A DNA stretch of 55,777 nt from Sphingomonas sp. LaA6.9 (lineage in GTDB: Bacteria; Pseudomonadota; Alphaproteobacteria; Sphingomonadales; Sphingomonadaceae), in NCBI RefSeq assembly GCF_022601895.1, contig NZ_JAKVIO010000029.1, positions 1-55,777 on the forward strand, written 5' to 3'. A program made the translations under genes and the position numbers. Within the stretch, counting starts at the first letter, position 1; each line of letters opens with the position of its first letter. Positions 25,315 through 33,685 of the stretch are shown here, one piece after another. The notes beneath the pieces were generated by a model. It was not told the origin of the DNA and searched no databases. It saw only the letters and a program-made list of their open reading frames with translations.

Positions 25315-25653
25315 ATGACCTATGTCGTCACCGATGCCTGCATCCGCTGCAAATACATGGATTGCGTAGAGGTGTGCCCCGTCGACTGTTTCTACGAGGG
25401 CGAGAACATGCTGGTGATCAATCCGAGCGAGTGCATCGACTGCGGTGTTTGCGAGCCCGAATGCCCCGCCGAGGCGATCCTGCCCGACACCGAGAGCGGT
25501 CTGGAAAAGTGGCTCGAGCTCAACAACACATTTTCCGCGCAGTGGCCCAATATCACGCGCAAGCGTGAGGCGCCCGAAGATGCCGACACGCACAAGGGCG
25601 AAGACGGCAAGTACGACAAGTATTTCTCGCCGGAACCCGGTCAGGGCGATTGA
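25315..25653 (+). CDS. fdxA: 7Fe ferredoxin FdxA
   Basis: A 112-aa protein, ATG at 25315 with AGGAGG ten bases upstream. Two cluster-binding regions are seen: [19 protein letters not shown], with the spacing that yields a 3Fe-4S plus 4Fe-4S pair, and [17 protein letters not shown]. The tail (about 60-112) is acidic and typical of Azotobacter-type FdI/FdxA. It carries electrons in the cytoplasm; the partners are unknown. It sits between the S4 gene and carD, an order common in alphaproteobacteria. Confidence 0.95.
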   Translation: MTYVVTDACIRCKYMDCVEVCPVDCFYEGENMLVINPSECIDCGVCEPECPAEAILPDTESGLEKWLELNNTFSAQWPNITRKREAPEDADTHKGEDGKYDKYFSPEPGQGD

Positions 25654-25958
25654 GGCGCAAATCCCGGACACAGTGTAAAAAAAAGTCACGCGTTGCGGCG
25701 TCCGCGGCGCGCTGACTACGTAATTTCCCCCGGATTCCGGAGGTTGCGGGCAGTCCGGACAGGCACTCGCAAGAAAAGACTGCGGGCTGGCATTTTTGTT
25801 GCGAATCTGTTAAAAGACGGCCGTCGCAAGCGCGTGCGCCGCACGCTGCTATAGGAGAATCTCACCCGCTGATCGCCGCTATGGGCCGTGCCGCCTTGCC
25901 TCGTCAGGAACGCATATCCATATTTCGGTGATCTCCCCATGGAAAGGGCCACATCAAC
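25654..25958 (+). promoter_or_regulatory. carD upstream region
   Basis: A 305-base gap with no gene. It includes an A-run (25677-25684), a TGTTAAAAG stretch near 25810 and TATAGGAG near 25851 that could be a -10 region. The long leader before carD fits a separately regulated promoter. No riboswitch fold was recognised. Confidence 0.35.
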
Positions 25959-26489
25959 ATGGCATCCAAGGCTTTGTCCTTCGACGTCGGCGATTATGTC
26001 GTATACCCTAAGCATGGCGTTGGTCGCGTCATCGAGCTGCAGAGCACCGATATCGCGGGCATGCAGCTTGAGCTCTATGTGCTGCGCTTCGAAAAGGAGC
26101 GGATGACGCTCCGCGTTCCGACCAACAAGGCCGAGAGCGTCGGCATGCGCAAGCTGTCTTCGGACAAGACGCTCAAGGAAGCCATGGACACGCTCAAGGG
26201 CAAGCCCAAGGTCAAGCGCACCATGTGGTCGCGTCGTGCCCAGGAATATGAAGCCAAGATCAATTCGGGTGACCTGGTCTCGATCGCCGAAGTGGTGCGC
26301 GACCTGTTCCGCGCCGATGATCAGCCCGAACAGAGCTATTCCGAACGTCAGATCTTCGAAGCGGCCACCAGCCGCCTCGCGCGTGAACTCGCCGCGATGG
26401 AAGAGACCGACGAGGCGGGCGCGCAGGTGAAGATCCTCGAGGTCCTCAACAAGGCCGCGCCGCTCCACGCCAGGGACAAGTCCGAGTAA
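25959..26489 (+). CDS. carD: CarD family transcriptional regulator
   Basis: A 176-aa protein. The N-terminal Tudor-like RNA polymerase-interaction domain reads FDVGDYVVYPKHGVGRVIEL, then LELYVLRFEKERMTLRVP. The C-terminal helical domain (about 70-170) includes KPKVKRTMWSRRAQEYEAKI and SIAEVVRDLFR and contacts promoter DNA upstream of the -10 box. CarD stabilises open complexes, especially at rRNA and translation genes. Length and motifs are normal. It is followed by a strong intrinsic terminator. Confidence 0.95.
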   Translation: MASKALSFDVGDYVVYPKHGVGRVIELQSTDIAGMQLELYVLRFEKERMTLRVPTNKAESVGMRKLSSDKTLKEAMDTLKGKPKVKRTMWSRRAQEYEAKINSGDLVSIAEVVRDLFRADDQPEQSYSERQIFEAATSRLARELAAMEETDEAGAQVKILEVLNKAAPLHARDKSE

Positions 26490-26519
26490 GCGGTTTTACC
26501 GGCTATGCTCCAACACCGG

Positions 26520-26548
26520 AAAGGGCGGTCCGAAAGGGCCGCCCTTTT
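26520..26548 (+). terminator. Rho-independent terminator after carD
   Basis: A 12-bp stem, AAAGGGCGGTCC with GGGCCGCCCTTT, closes a GAAA tetraloop and ends in TTTT. It lies about 30 bases past the carD stop and is the clearest intrinsic terminator in the window. Confidence 0.85.
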
Positions 26549-26635
26549 CCTTTGGGCCGATCGCTGATCGGTTCAGGGGCTGGACGGCACGCGTGTTTCA
26601 CTGTATTGCTGTTGCAACACAGTAGGAGTCCGACG

Positions 26636-27385
26636 ATGCGCATGCTTTTCCTGCTTCCCCCGCTTCTCCTTGCCACCGCCTGTTCCGCCGAGGCCGACAA
26701 TGGCACCCCGCTGAGCGGCGTTAAGGGCAGCCGCGCCTTTGCCGCCACCGGCTTCGATTCGGTTTCGCTGCGTGGCCCCGACAATGTCGTCGTGAAGGTC
26801 GGCGGCGCGGAGTCGGTCACCGCGGCGGGAGATCAGGCGATCCTCGACCGGCTCGAAATCGAGGTTGTTGACGGCACGCTGCGCGTCGACCGCAAGAAGA
26901 AATACGGAATGAGCTGGGGCGGAGAAAAGGGCGCGGCGACCGTCACCGTGACGCTCCCCATGCTCAAGGGAGCCAGCGTCGCGGGATCGGGCGACATGGA
27001 TGTCGACCGCGTCGAATCGCCCAAATTCGATGCCTCGGTTGCGGGTTCGGGCTCGCTCAACATTGGCTCGCTCGCCGCGAGCGCGTTGGACCTTTCGATC
27101 GCGGGCTCCGGCAACGCCAACATCGCGGGCGGCAAGACCGAAGCGGTCGATGTCTCGATCGCGGGCTCGGGCAATTTTGACGCACCGGGACTGACCGCGC
27201 GCACCGCCGACATCTCGATTGCGGGGTCGGGCGGGGTCAAGGCGAACGTCTCCGAAACCGCGGATGTTTCGATCATCGGATCGGGCGATGTCGAGCTTTA
27301 CGGCAATCCCAAATGCAATGTGTCGAAGATCGGATCGGGCGACGCGCGCTGCATGCCCGTCCAGTCCGCGAGCACGAAAGAGTAG
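26636..27385 (+). CDS. DUF2807 lipoprotein with GSG beta-solenoid repeats
   Basis: A 249-aa protein, ATG at 26636 with AGGAG seven bases upstream. The signal peptide MRMLFLLPPLLLATACSAEA ends in a lipobox (LATAC), so it is probably an outer-membrane or periplasmic lipoprotein. After residue 45 comes the DUF2807 (GIN, putative autotransporter adhesin head) domain. About seven tandem units carry [VI]xGSG, such as VAGSGDMDV, SIAGSGNANI and SIIGSGDVEL, each about 20 residues, predicted to stack as a beta-solenoid. The function is unknown. A homologous but non-lipidated protein follows 66 bases downstream. Confidence 0.88.
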   Translation: MRMLFLLPPLLLATACSAEADNGTPLSGVKGSRAFAATGFDSVSLRGPDNVVVKVGGAESVTAAGDQAILDRLEIEVVDGTLRVDRKKKYGMSWGGEKGAATVTVTLPMLKGASVAGSGDMDVDRVESPKFDASVAGSGSLNIGSLAASALDLSIAGSGNANIAGGKTEAVDVSIAGSGNFDAPGLTARTADISIAGSGGVKANVSETADVSIIGSGDVELYGNPKCNVSKIGSGDARCMPVQSASTKE

Positions 27386-27451
27386 TCGTCCGGCCATTGC
27401 CGCCGGCGACCTGCGATGTCACAATCCCCGGCATCTGAGGGGAGGATGGTC

Positions 27452-28153
27452 ATGGCGCGTCTTCGGCATTGGTTGGCAGTGGCGGTGATGCTGGGAATGA
27501 CCCCGGCGGCGCACGCAACCGAACGCGGCTTCACCGTCACCGATTTCGACCGCATCCGGATCGACGGACCCTATCAGATCGAGATCACGACGGGACGGAG
27601 CACCACGGCGAAGGCCAGCGGCGACAGGGACGCGGTCGAACGCGTCTCGCTCCAGGTCCAGGGCAGGACGTTGATGATCCGGCCCGATCGCAGCATCTGG
27701 GGCGCCAATGGCGCTGCCTCAGCCGGCCCTGTCACGATCCGTCTGTCGATGGGCGAACTGCGTACGCTGATGCTCTATGGCAGCGGCAGCGTGCGAATCG
27801 ATCGCGCGCGCGGGCCCCGGCTCGAGCTCATGATCCAGGGATCGGGGCGGCTCGAGATCGGCGAGGTTGCGACCGATCGGCTCGACATCGGCATGACCGG
27901 ATCGGGCGCCGCAAAGCTGGCGGGGCATGTAAAGTTGCTCAATGCCGTGGTGCGCGGTTCGGCCGCGCTCGACGGGGGCGCGCTGCTCGCCAACGATCTC
28001 GTGCTCAACACCGAGACCGCGAGCGAGGTGACGCTCGGCGCGCGGACCAGCGCCAAGATCCAGTCCACTGGCGCGGGCAATACCAGCATCATCGGCAGGG
28101 CTGCCTGCACGGTAACCGCAACCGGCGCAGGCGGGGTCAGCTGCGGCGATTAG
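27452..28153 (+). CDS. DUF2807 domain exported protein
   Basis: A 233-aa protein. ATG at 27452 has GGGGAGG upstream. The signal peptide RLRHWLAVAVMLGMTPAAHA has an A-H-A cleavage site and no lipobox. The mature part (FTVTDFDRIRIDGPYQIEI onward) matches DUF2807, with repeats around LYGSGSVRI, IQGSGRLEI, MTGSGAAKL and STGAGNTSI. It is a diverged tandem paralogue of the preceding lipoprotein and likely a secreted or periplasmic beta-solenoid. Its TAG stop shares TTAG (28150-28153) with the convergent cupin gene. Confidence 0.87.
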   Translation: MARLRHWLAVAVMLGMTPAAHATERGFTVTDFDRIRIDGPYQIEITTGRSTTAKASGDRDAVERVSLQVQGRTLMIRPDRSIWGANGAASAGPVTIRLSMGELRTLMLYGSGSVRIDRARGPRLELMIQGSGRLEIGEVATDRLDIGMTGSGAAKLAGHVKLLNAVVRGSAALDGGALLANDLVLNTETASEVTLGARTSAKIQSTGAGNTSIIGRAACTVTATGAGGVSCGD

Positions 28154-28518
28154 TCGGCCAGACGCGCAAGCCTTGTCACCGTGCGATCGCTCGTCACATT
28201 GCCGGTGTTGATGGTCGTATTGGGCTCGAGCAGCATGACGTGGCACTCGTCATCCAGCGCTTCGGGCCGATGCTCGACGCCGCGCGGCACGATGATGAAT
28301 TCGCCGGGATCGAGGTCGACATCGCGATCGCGGAATCCCATGCGCATCCGGCCCGCGATCACGAGGAACAGCTCGTCCTCGATATCGTGGTGATGCCATT
28401 CAAAGGCGCCCTTGAGCTTCACGAGCTTGACCTGGCAGTCGTTCAGGTCGCCCGCGATCTTCGGGCTCCAGTAATCGGAGAACCGCGCGAAGGCGTCGGT
28501 GAGGTTGACCTTGTTCAT
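28150..28518 (-). CDS. Small cupin domain protein
   Basis: A 122-aa protein starting MNKVNLTDAFARFSDYW. Cupin motif 1 is AFEWHHHDIEDELFLVIAGR, with three His and a Glu for the metal. Motif 2 is LDPGEFIIVPRGVEHRPEA. It is a single-domain beta-barrel, probably metal-binding; the substrate is unknown. It is the third gene of a MarR-GNAT-cupin operon, with its ATG overlapping the GNAT stop (ATGA, 28515-28518). Sequences of this type are often annotated simply as cupin domain proteins. Confidence 0.88.
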   Translation of the reverse strand: MNKVNLTDAFARFSDYWSPKIAGDLNDCQVKLVKLKGAFEWHHHDIEDELFLVIAGRMRMGFRDRDVDLDPGEFIIVPRGVEHRPEALDDECHVMLLEPNTTINTGNVTSDRTVTRLARLAD

Positions 28519-29237
28519 GCTGCTTCTCCGCGCTCGCAACCCGGTATCTGCATTCCGTCCTGTGCGCGTAAAACAGTCACGACCACCTCGCTGCGTACCG
28601 CAAAGCCCAGCGCTTCATAGAGCCCGATCGCGGCGGTGTTGGCGGCATAGGCGTGCAGAAACGGCACCTCGCCGCGCGCGAAGATACGGGCTGCGGCGGC
28701 CGCAGACAATGCCCGGGCATAGCCGCGCCCGCGCGCATCGGGATGCGTGCAGACCCCGCTGACCTCGGTGAATCCGGGCAGCCGCAGCCGCTCGCCCGCC
28801 ATGGCGACAAGGCGGCCATTCTCCCGCACCCCCCAGAATCCGCCGAGCAGGTGCGTGCGCTGCTCGAAGGGTCCCGGCGCGGTCAGCCGGGCGAGCGCAA
28901 GCATTTCGGCTGCGTCGGCTTCACCAAGCGGGACCATCGGCAGATCGGGAACGGACGTGATCGGCGTGTATGCCACCATCTGGACCCCAGCCGCCGTCTT
29001 TTCCACGATCGTTCCCGCGGGCGCGGCGCTTTCGCCGGCCTGAAGCAGAAGCGCATTGCCGTGGCGGGTGACGAGCCCGGCGAGCGCGGTGAGCGATTCG
29101 GGCGTTTCGTCGCGCGCGGCCGCCAGCGGCGCAATGTCGGGCGCAAAGCTTCGGGCAAGCGCGCTCCCCACGGACAGAGGCGCCTGCAAGGTGTCGAGCG
29201 CATGCCAGACCGGGCGGTCGAGCGGATGGGGCATCAT
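28515..29237 (-). CDS. GNAT family N-acetyltransferase
   Basis: A 240-aa protein when started at ATG 29237, which overlaps the MarR stop (ATGA). The C-terminal half carries the acetyl-CoA fold: GGFWGVRENGRLVAMAGERL, TEVSGVCTHPDARGRGYARA (motif A, R-G-x-G-x-A) and FLHAYAANTAAIGLYEALGF (motif B). The N-terminal 110 residues are less conserved and may bind substrate. This resembles the FR47-like group. The substrate is unknown. The operon context with a MarR repressor suggests an inducible detoxification role, which is inference. Confidence 0.86.
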   Translation of the reverse strand: MMPHPLDRPVWHALDTLQAPLSVGSALARSFAPDIAPLAAARDETPESLTALAGLVTRHGNALLLQAGESAAPAGTIVEKTAAGVQMVAYTPITSVPDLPMVPLGEADAAEMLALARLTAPGPFEQRTHLLGGFWGVRENGRLVAMAGERLRLPGFTEVSGVCTHPDARGRGYARALSAAAAARIFARGEVPFLHAYAANTAAIGLYEALGFAVRSEVVVTVLRAQDGMQIPGCERGEAA

Positions 29238-29731
29238 CGGTCGCCTGCAGCGTGCATATGGCGACCAGCGCGTCGGTGGAGCGGCACCGCGTCGAGCGCA
29301 GTCTCCATCGCGTCGAGCTGCGCCAGCATCGGTCCCGAATGGCCCGCGCACAGCTCCTCGACAGCGGCTTCGATCGACGGCCAGAGATCACGCTTGGAGC
29401 GTTCGATCGCCTGCTGTCCCAAGGCGGTCAGTCGTGCGGTCTTGTGCCGCTGATCGCGATGCGCATGGTTCATCTCGACCAGCCCCATGTCCACCAGCCG
29501 CGACAGCGCGCGCGTGACGCCGGGCTGGCTGATGCCGACGGCTCCGACCAGCGCGTTGACCGTCAGCGGGCCGGAACGATCGAGCGCCGCCAGCAACGGA
29601 TACTGGCCGGGCTGAATCGTCAGCCCCGCACTTTCGGTGAGGCGCTGGACATCGCTCTGCAGCCGCTCGCCCAGTCGGCGCAGGCGCGTACCGAGGCAAA
29701 GATAGCCGAGCTGCCTGACGATATCGTCCAT
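29234..29731 (-). CDS. MarR family regulator, first gene of MarR-GNAT-cupin operon
   Basis: A 165-aa winged helix-turn-helix protein. An N-terminal dimer helix (LGTRLRRLGERLQSDVQRL) is followed by GPLTVNALVGAVGISQPGVT (helix-turn-helix), RALSRLVDMGLVEM, and the wing DQRHKTARLTALGQQ. MarR proteins usually repress their own operon until a small molecule binds. The 98 bases upstream contain AT-rich sequence (GGTTATATATCCGGTTATGT near 29750-29768) that could hold promoter and operator. Translational overlap with GNAT supports one operon. Confidence 0.9.
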   Translation of the reverse strand: MDDIVRQLGYLCLGTRLRRLGERLQSDVQRLTESAGLTIQPGQYPLLAALDRSGPLTVNALVGAVGISQPGVTRALSRLVDMGLVEMNHAHRDQRHKTARLTALGQQAIERSKRDLWPSIEAAVEELCAGHSGPMLAQLDAMETALDAVPLHRRAGRHMHAAGDR

Positions 29732-29829
29732 AATGATCCTTTCATCACGGTTATATATCCGGTTATGTAATCGCGCAAGCCAACGCGTTATGGCGGCGCA
29801 TTGCAGTGCAGCCGATTTGCGGGGCTGGC

Positions 29830-32505
29830 TTATCCGCTGTTGCGCAGTGCGGTCGCGATCGCGTTGATCGAAAGCTGGATACCCTCGGCGATGCGCGGAT
29901 CGCCTTCGCCCGCACGGTGACGCTTCAACAGCTCGATCTGCAGCAGGTTGAGCGGCTCGATATAGGGAAGGCGCAGCCGGATCGACTGATCGAGCGCTGG
30001 GTTCTTCTCGAGCAGCCGCGCCTCGCCGGTCGCGGCGAGCAGTCCGTCATGCGCGCGCTGCCAGCCCTCGCGGATACGCCCGAAAATTGCATCGGCGGCG
30101 TCGCGATCGGCCACCAGTCCCGCATATTGCGCGGCGATCGCCATGTCCGACTTGGCGAGCACCATCTCCATATTGGCAAGCGTCGCCGTGAGGAAAGGCC
30201 AGCTCTGCGCCATTTCGCGGAGCAGCCCCTGATCGTTGAAGCCCGTCAGCGCCTGGCCGACGCCATACCAGCCGGGCAGCATGACGCGCGCCTGCGCCCA
30301 GGAAAAGACCCAGGGGATCGCGCGCAGATCCTCGATCGCGTCGGTCTTCTTGCGGCTCGACGGGCGCGAGCCGATCTTGAGCGTCGCGATCTCCGCGATC
30401 GGGGTCATCTGGCGGAAAAAGGCCCGGAAACCATCGGTCTCATAGACCAGCCCGCGATAGGCGCGAAAGGCGTCGGCCGAGAGCGTGTCCATCGCCGCGC
30501 CGAAGCGTTGCCGGTCCTTTTCCGCAATCGCCTCGGGCGCGAGCGAGGCGAGCAGCGTCGCCGAGGCCATCGCCTCGAGATTGGCCGCGGCGCTTTCGCG
30601 CGTGCCATATTTGGCGGCGATCACCTCGCCCTGCTCGGTGATCCGGATGCGCCCGTGCACGGTGCCGCGCGGCTGCGCAAGGATCGCGGCGAAGGACGAG
30701 CCGCCCCCGCGCCCGACCGCGCCGCCGCGCCCATGGAACAGCTGCATCGCAACCCCCGCTTCGGCGAAGACGGGCGCGAGCGCGCGGCTCGCGCGGTCGA
30801 GGCTCCAGGTCGAGGTCAGATAGCCGCCATCCTTGTTGGAATCGGAATAGCCGATCATGACTTCCTGATGCCCGCGCGCGCGCGCGATCGCCGCAACGCC
30901 CGGATCGGAGAACCACCGGGCCATGACGCCGGGCGCATTCTCGAGGTCGCCGATCGTCTCGAACAGCGGCACCGCCATGATATCGGCCTGCGGCGTGTCG
31001 CCGGGCCGATACAGGCCGGCTTCCTTGAGCAGGATGTGAACCTCGAGCAGATCCGACACGTCCTGCGTCATCGAGACGATATAGTTCTGGATGCAGTCGC
31101 GCCCGAAACGCCGATGCGCCTCGGCGGCCGCGCGCACGATCGCGAGTTCGCCCGCGGTCTCCTCCGAATAGGCGAAGTGCGGGCTCGAGAGTGGCCGCGG
31201 CGTCGTCAGTTCGCGGCGCAGCAAGGCGACGCGCGCCTCCTCTCCGAGCGCCGCATAATCGGCTTCGACCCCCGCCACGCGCAGGAGTTCGGCGACGACG
31301 CGCTCATGCACCGCGCTGTTCTGGCGCATGTCGAGCGTGGCAAGATGGAAGCCGAAGGTGCCGACCGCGCGGATCAGCCGGCCAAGCGCACCGCCCGAGG
31401 AGAGCGCACCGTGGCCGCCTGCGGCAAGGCCGTGCGCCAGCGCCTTCAGATCGGCGCAGAGCGCGTCGGGGCCGTCATAGGGCTGGGCCGCGAGCGCGGC
31501 GGGCCGTGGCGGCTGCTTGCCCGTCAGCGCGACATGCGTCGCCGACAGCCGCGCATAGATGCCCGTGATCGCACGCCGATAGGGCTCGTCCTGGCGGCTC
31601 GGCGCGGTGTCGCGGCTTGCGTCTGCCAGCGCTGTCACTTCGGGCGTTGCATCGGCGAGTTCGGTCGAGATCGAAAGCTCGGCCCCAAGCATGTGAAGCG
31701 CGTCGAGATACCAGGCGATCACGGTTTCCGCCGACCGCGTGATCGCGAGGCTGAGCGAGTCCGCGGTGACGAAGGGGTTGCCGTCGCGATCACCGCCGAT
31801 CCAGCTTCCCGGGCGCAGGAAGCTTTTGGGGCGATGCCCGAGCGCGCGTTCCCACCGGGCATAGAGCGCGGGGAGCACGGGCAGAAAGGTGTCGCGCAGA
31901 TAGGCGAGCGCGGTCTCGACCTCGTCCGCGACATAGAGCCGTTCGCGGCGAAGCGTCCGCGTCTGCCAGAGCAGCGCGATCTGGCGATAGATCGCCTCGT
32001 CGATCAGGTCGCCTTCGGGGGTCTCGCGCGCGCCGGCGTCCTTCAGCTTCATCAGTTCGGCGATGCGGTTGCGGTGGTCGATCATCGACTTGCGGCGCAC
32101 CTCGGTCGGATGCGCGGTCAGCACGGGCGCGACGAGCGCGTGCCCAAGCAGATCGAGAACCTTCCCGCTTTCGATTCCCTCCGCCTTCAGCCGTTCGAGC
32201 GCGTGCGCGACATCTGCCCCCGGCTCGGTCGCGACACCCTGACGGTCCTCCGCCAGATTGGCGAGCATCGAAAAGAGCATGAAGCCGCGCACGAACTGGA
32301 GCGTCTCGTCGAGGCTGAGCGCACCGAGCCCGCTGTCGATCGCATCGGCGCTCGCGACACCGCGGTGCCGGTCGACCGAAGAGGCGCGGATATATTCGGT
32401 GCGCCGGAACAGCGTCTCGCCGCCATAGGCGCGAATGACGTCGCCGAGGAGCTTGCCGAGATAGCGGATATCGGGGTTCTGCGTGATGGAGGGTGCGCTG
32501 GCCAT
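29830..32505 (-). CDS. ppc: Phosphoenolpyruvate carboxylase
   Basis: An 891-aa enzyme when started at MASAPSITQNPDIR; the upstream extension runs into the gdx riboswitch and is not credible. It makes oxaloacetate from PEP and bicarbonate, refilling the TCA cycle. Key motifs are VLTAHPTEVRRKSM with the catalytic His, SWIGGDRDGNPFVTADSL, IGYSDSNKDGGYLTSTWSL and LFHGRGGAVGRGGGSS (the mobile glycine loop), ending in RLPYIEPLNLLQIELLKRHR and the C-terminal NSG, where the family normally ends NTG. Size is normal. It is divergent from gdx. Confidence 0.96.
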   Translation of the reverse strand: MASAPSITQNPDIRYLGKLLGDVIRAYGGETLFRRTEYIRASSVDRHRGVASADAIDSGLGALSLDETLQFVRGFMLFSMLANLAEDRQGVATEPGADVAHALERLKAEGIESGKVLDLLGHALVAPVLTAHPTEVRRKSMIDHRNRIAELMKLKDAGARETPEGDLIDEAIYRQIALLWQTRTLRRERLYVADEVETALAYLRDTFLPVLPALYARWERALGHRPKSFLRPGSWIGGDRDGNPFVTADSLSLAITRSAETVIAWYLDALHMLGAELSISTELADATPEVTALADASRDTAPSRQDEPYRRAITGIYARLSATHVALTGKQPPRPAALAAQPYDGPDALCADLKALAHGLAAGGHGALSSGGALGRLIRAVGTFGFHLATLDMRQNSAVHERVVAELLRVAGVEADYAALGEEARVALLRRELTTPRPLSSPHFAYSEETAGELAIVRAAAEAHRRFGRDCIQNYIVSMTQDVSDLLEVHILLKEAGLYRPGDTPQADIMAVPLFETIGDLENAPGVMARWFSDPGVAAIARARGHQEVMIGYSDSNKDGGYLTSTWSLDRASRALAPVFAEAGVAMQLFHGRGGAVGRGGGSSFAAILAQPRGTVHGRIRITEQGEVIAAKYGTRESAAANLEAMASATLLASLAPEAIAEKDRQRFGAAMDTLSADAFRAYRGLVYETDGFRAFFRQMTPIAEIATLKIGSRPSSRKKTDAIEDLRAIPWVFSWAQARVMLPGWYGVGQALTGFNDQGLLREMAQSWPFLTATLANMEMVLAKSDMAIAAQYAGLVADRDAADAIFGRIREGWQRAHDGLLAATGEARLLEKNPALDQSIRLRLPYIEPLNLLQIELLKRHRAGEGDPRIAEGIQLSINAIATALRNSG

Positions 32506-32612
32506 AGGAAGCGATTGCTGCACCGCAGCGAGAGTTTCGTCAACCGCGCAATTCAGGTAATTTAATTGCGCACACTTGTTCCGCAGCAGGGCGTGTCCCA
32601 TATGGCTGCGGC

Positions 32613-32663
32613 GAGGACGACCTCCCCCATTTTCCGGGCTGAAACCGTCGGGACGACCCGGCG
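32613..32663 (+). promoter_or_regulatory. Guanidine-II (mini-ykkC) riboswitch
   Basis: Two hairpins carry identical ACGA tetraloops. The first is GAGG-ACGA-CCTC (32613-32624). The second is CGTCGGG-ACGA-CCCGGCG (32646-32663), a 7-bp stem with one G-T pair. A 21-base linker separates them. Paired stem-loops with ACGR loops are the defining feature of the guanidine-II class, and the downstream gene is an SMR exporter of the guanidine-exporting type. The second hairpin ends six bases before the AGGAG at 32670-32674, so control of translation initiation is likely. Confidence 0.88.
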
Positions 32664-32681
32664 TTTTGCAGGAGCCGCATC

Positions 32682-33002
32682 ATGGCATGGGTCTATCTTG
32701 TCTTCGCCGGAATCCTCGAAATCGTCTGGGCCTTCGCGATGAAACAGTCGGATGGCTTCACGCGCGCTGGCGCGAGCGCGGTTACGATCGTCGCCATGAT
32801 CGCCAGCTTCGCTTTGCTCTCCATGTCGATGCGCTCGCTGCCGCTCGGCACCGCCTATACGATTTGGACCGGCATCGGCGCGGTGGGCGCTTTTGTGCTG
32901 GGCGTCGTGGCGCTCGGCGAACAGGCGACGCCGCTGCGCATATTCGCGGCCGTGCTGATCGTCGCGGGGCTGGTGCTGATGAAGCTGAGCGCGGGCGAAT
33001 GA
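32682..33002 (+). CDS. sugE: SMR family guanidinium exporter (Gdx/SugE)
   Basis: A 106-aa, four-helix inner-membrane protein: MAWVYLVFAGILEIVWAFAM with the essential Glu 13, then SAVTIVAMIASFALLSMSMR, GTAYTIWTGIGAVGAFVLGV and RIFAAVLIVAGLVLMKLS. The sequence matches the SugE/Gdx branch, which exports guanidinium in exchange for protons, rather than the EmrE multidrug branch. The guanidine-II riboswitch directly upstream makes this assignment strong. It starts at ATG behind AGGAG. Confidence 0.93.
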   Translation: MAWVYLVFAGILEIVWAFAMKQSDGFTRAGASAVTIVAMIASFALLSMSMRSLPLGTAYTIWTGIGAVGAFVLGVVALGEQATPLRIFAAVLIVAGLVLMKLSAGE

Positions 33003-33006
33003 ACCT

Positions 33007-33573
33007 TCAGGCGAGCAGTTCGATGTCCCAGTAGAGCCAGTCGCGCCATGTATCGTGGAGATAGTTGGGCGGGAAGCTGCGGCCATGTTCCTGAAGGAAC
33101 CAGCTCGTCGGGCGGATCGGGGTGATGTGGAGCTGCATGCCGGCCTGTTTGGGCGTGCGCCCGCCCTTTTTGAGGTTGCACGGCGCGCAGGCGGTGGCGA
33201 CATTCTCCCAGGTCGTACGCCCGCCTTGCGCGCGGGGGATAACATGGTCGAAGGTGAGATCGCGCGAGACCCCGCAATACTGGCACTGGAAGCGGTCGCG
33301 CAGGAAGAGATTGAAGCGGGTGAAGGCGGGATATTCGGAAGGGCGGACATATTGCTTCAGCGCGATGACCGAGGGGAGCTTCATCGCGCTGTTGGGACTT
33401 CGAATCTCGCGCTGGTAATGATCGACGATCGTCACCCGGTCGAGGAACACCGCCTTGACCGCGGTCTGCCAGGGCCACAGGCTCAGCGGATAATAGCTCA
33501 ACGGCTTGAAATCCGCGTTGAGCACGAGCGCGGGGCAACTGTCCGGATGGCGGATCAGATCGGGATGATACAT
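33007..33573 (-). CDS. HNH endonuclease
   Basis: A 188-aa protein. The N-terminal part (ALVLNADFKPLSYYPLSLWP, WQTAVKAVFLDRVTIVDHY) is typical of a widespread bacterial HNH group. The HNH domain shows zinc-binding CQYCG, then LTFDHVIPRAQGGRTTWENV and ACAPCNLKKGGRTP, with the metal-binding His of DHV and the Asn of the HNH triad. The biological role of this stand-alone group is not established; a housekeeping DNA-processing role is more likely than defence given its core location. Confidence 0.9.
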   Translation of the reverse strand: MYHPDLIRHPDSCPALVLNADFKPLSYYPLSLWPWQTAVKAVFLDRVTIVDHYQREIRSPNSAMKLPSVIALKQYVRPSEYPAFTRFNLFLRDRFQCQYCGVSRDLTFDHVIPRAQGGRTTWENVATACAPCNLKKGGRTPKQAGMQLHITPIRPTSWFLQEHGRSFPPNYLHDTWRDWLYWDIELLA

Positions 33574-33685
33574 GGCGTCACGCGGCCTCCCTTTGCCACA
33601 CTCCCCTTGCGGAAAATGATGACATGGTCATGACACCATATGTCGCGACTCGTGGTCAACCCTTGTTTTCGGATTGCAGCGCGGA

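Noticed and set aside
29806-32565. 919-aa open frame on the plus strand
   Set aside because: It is antisense to ppc, which has every catalytic motif; the plus-strand product is Arg/Ala-rich without any recognisable fold.
33007-33573. HNH nuclease as part of a defence system
   Set aside because: It stands among core genes beside gluQ and gdx without defence partners, and its N-terminal region matches a widespread stand-alone group.
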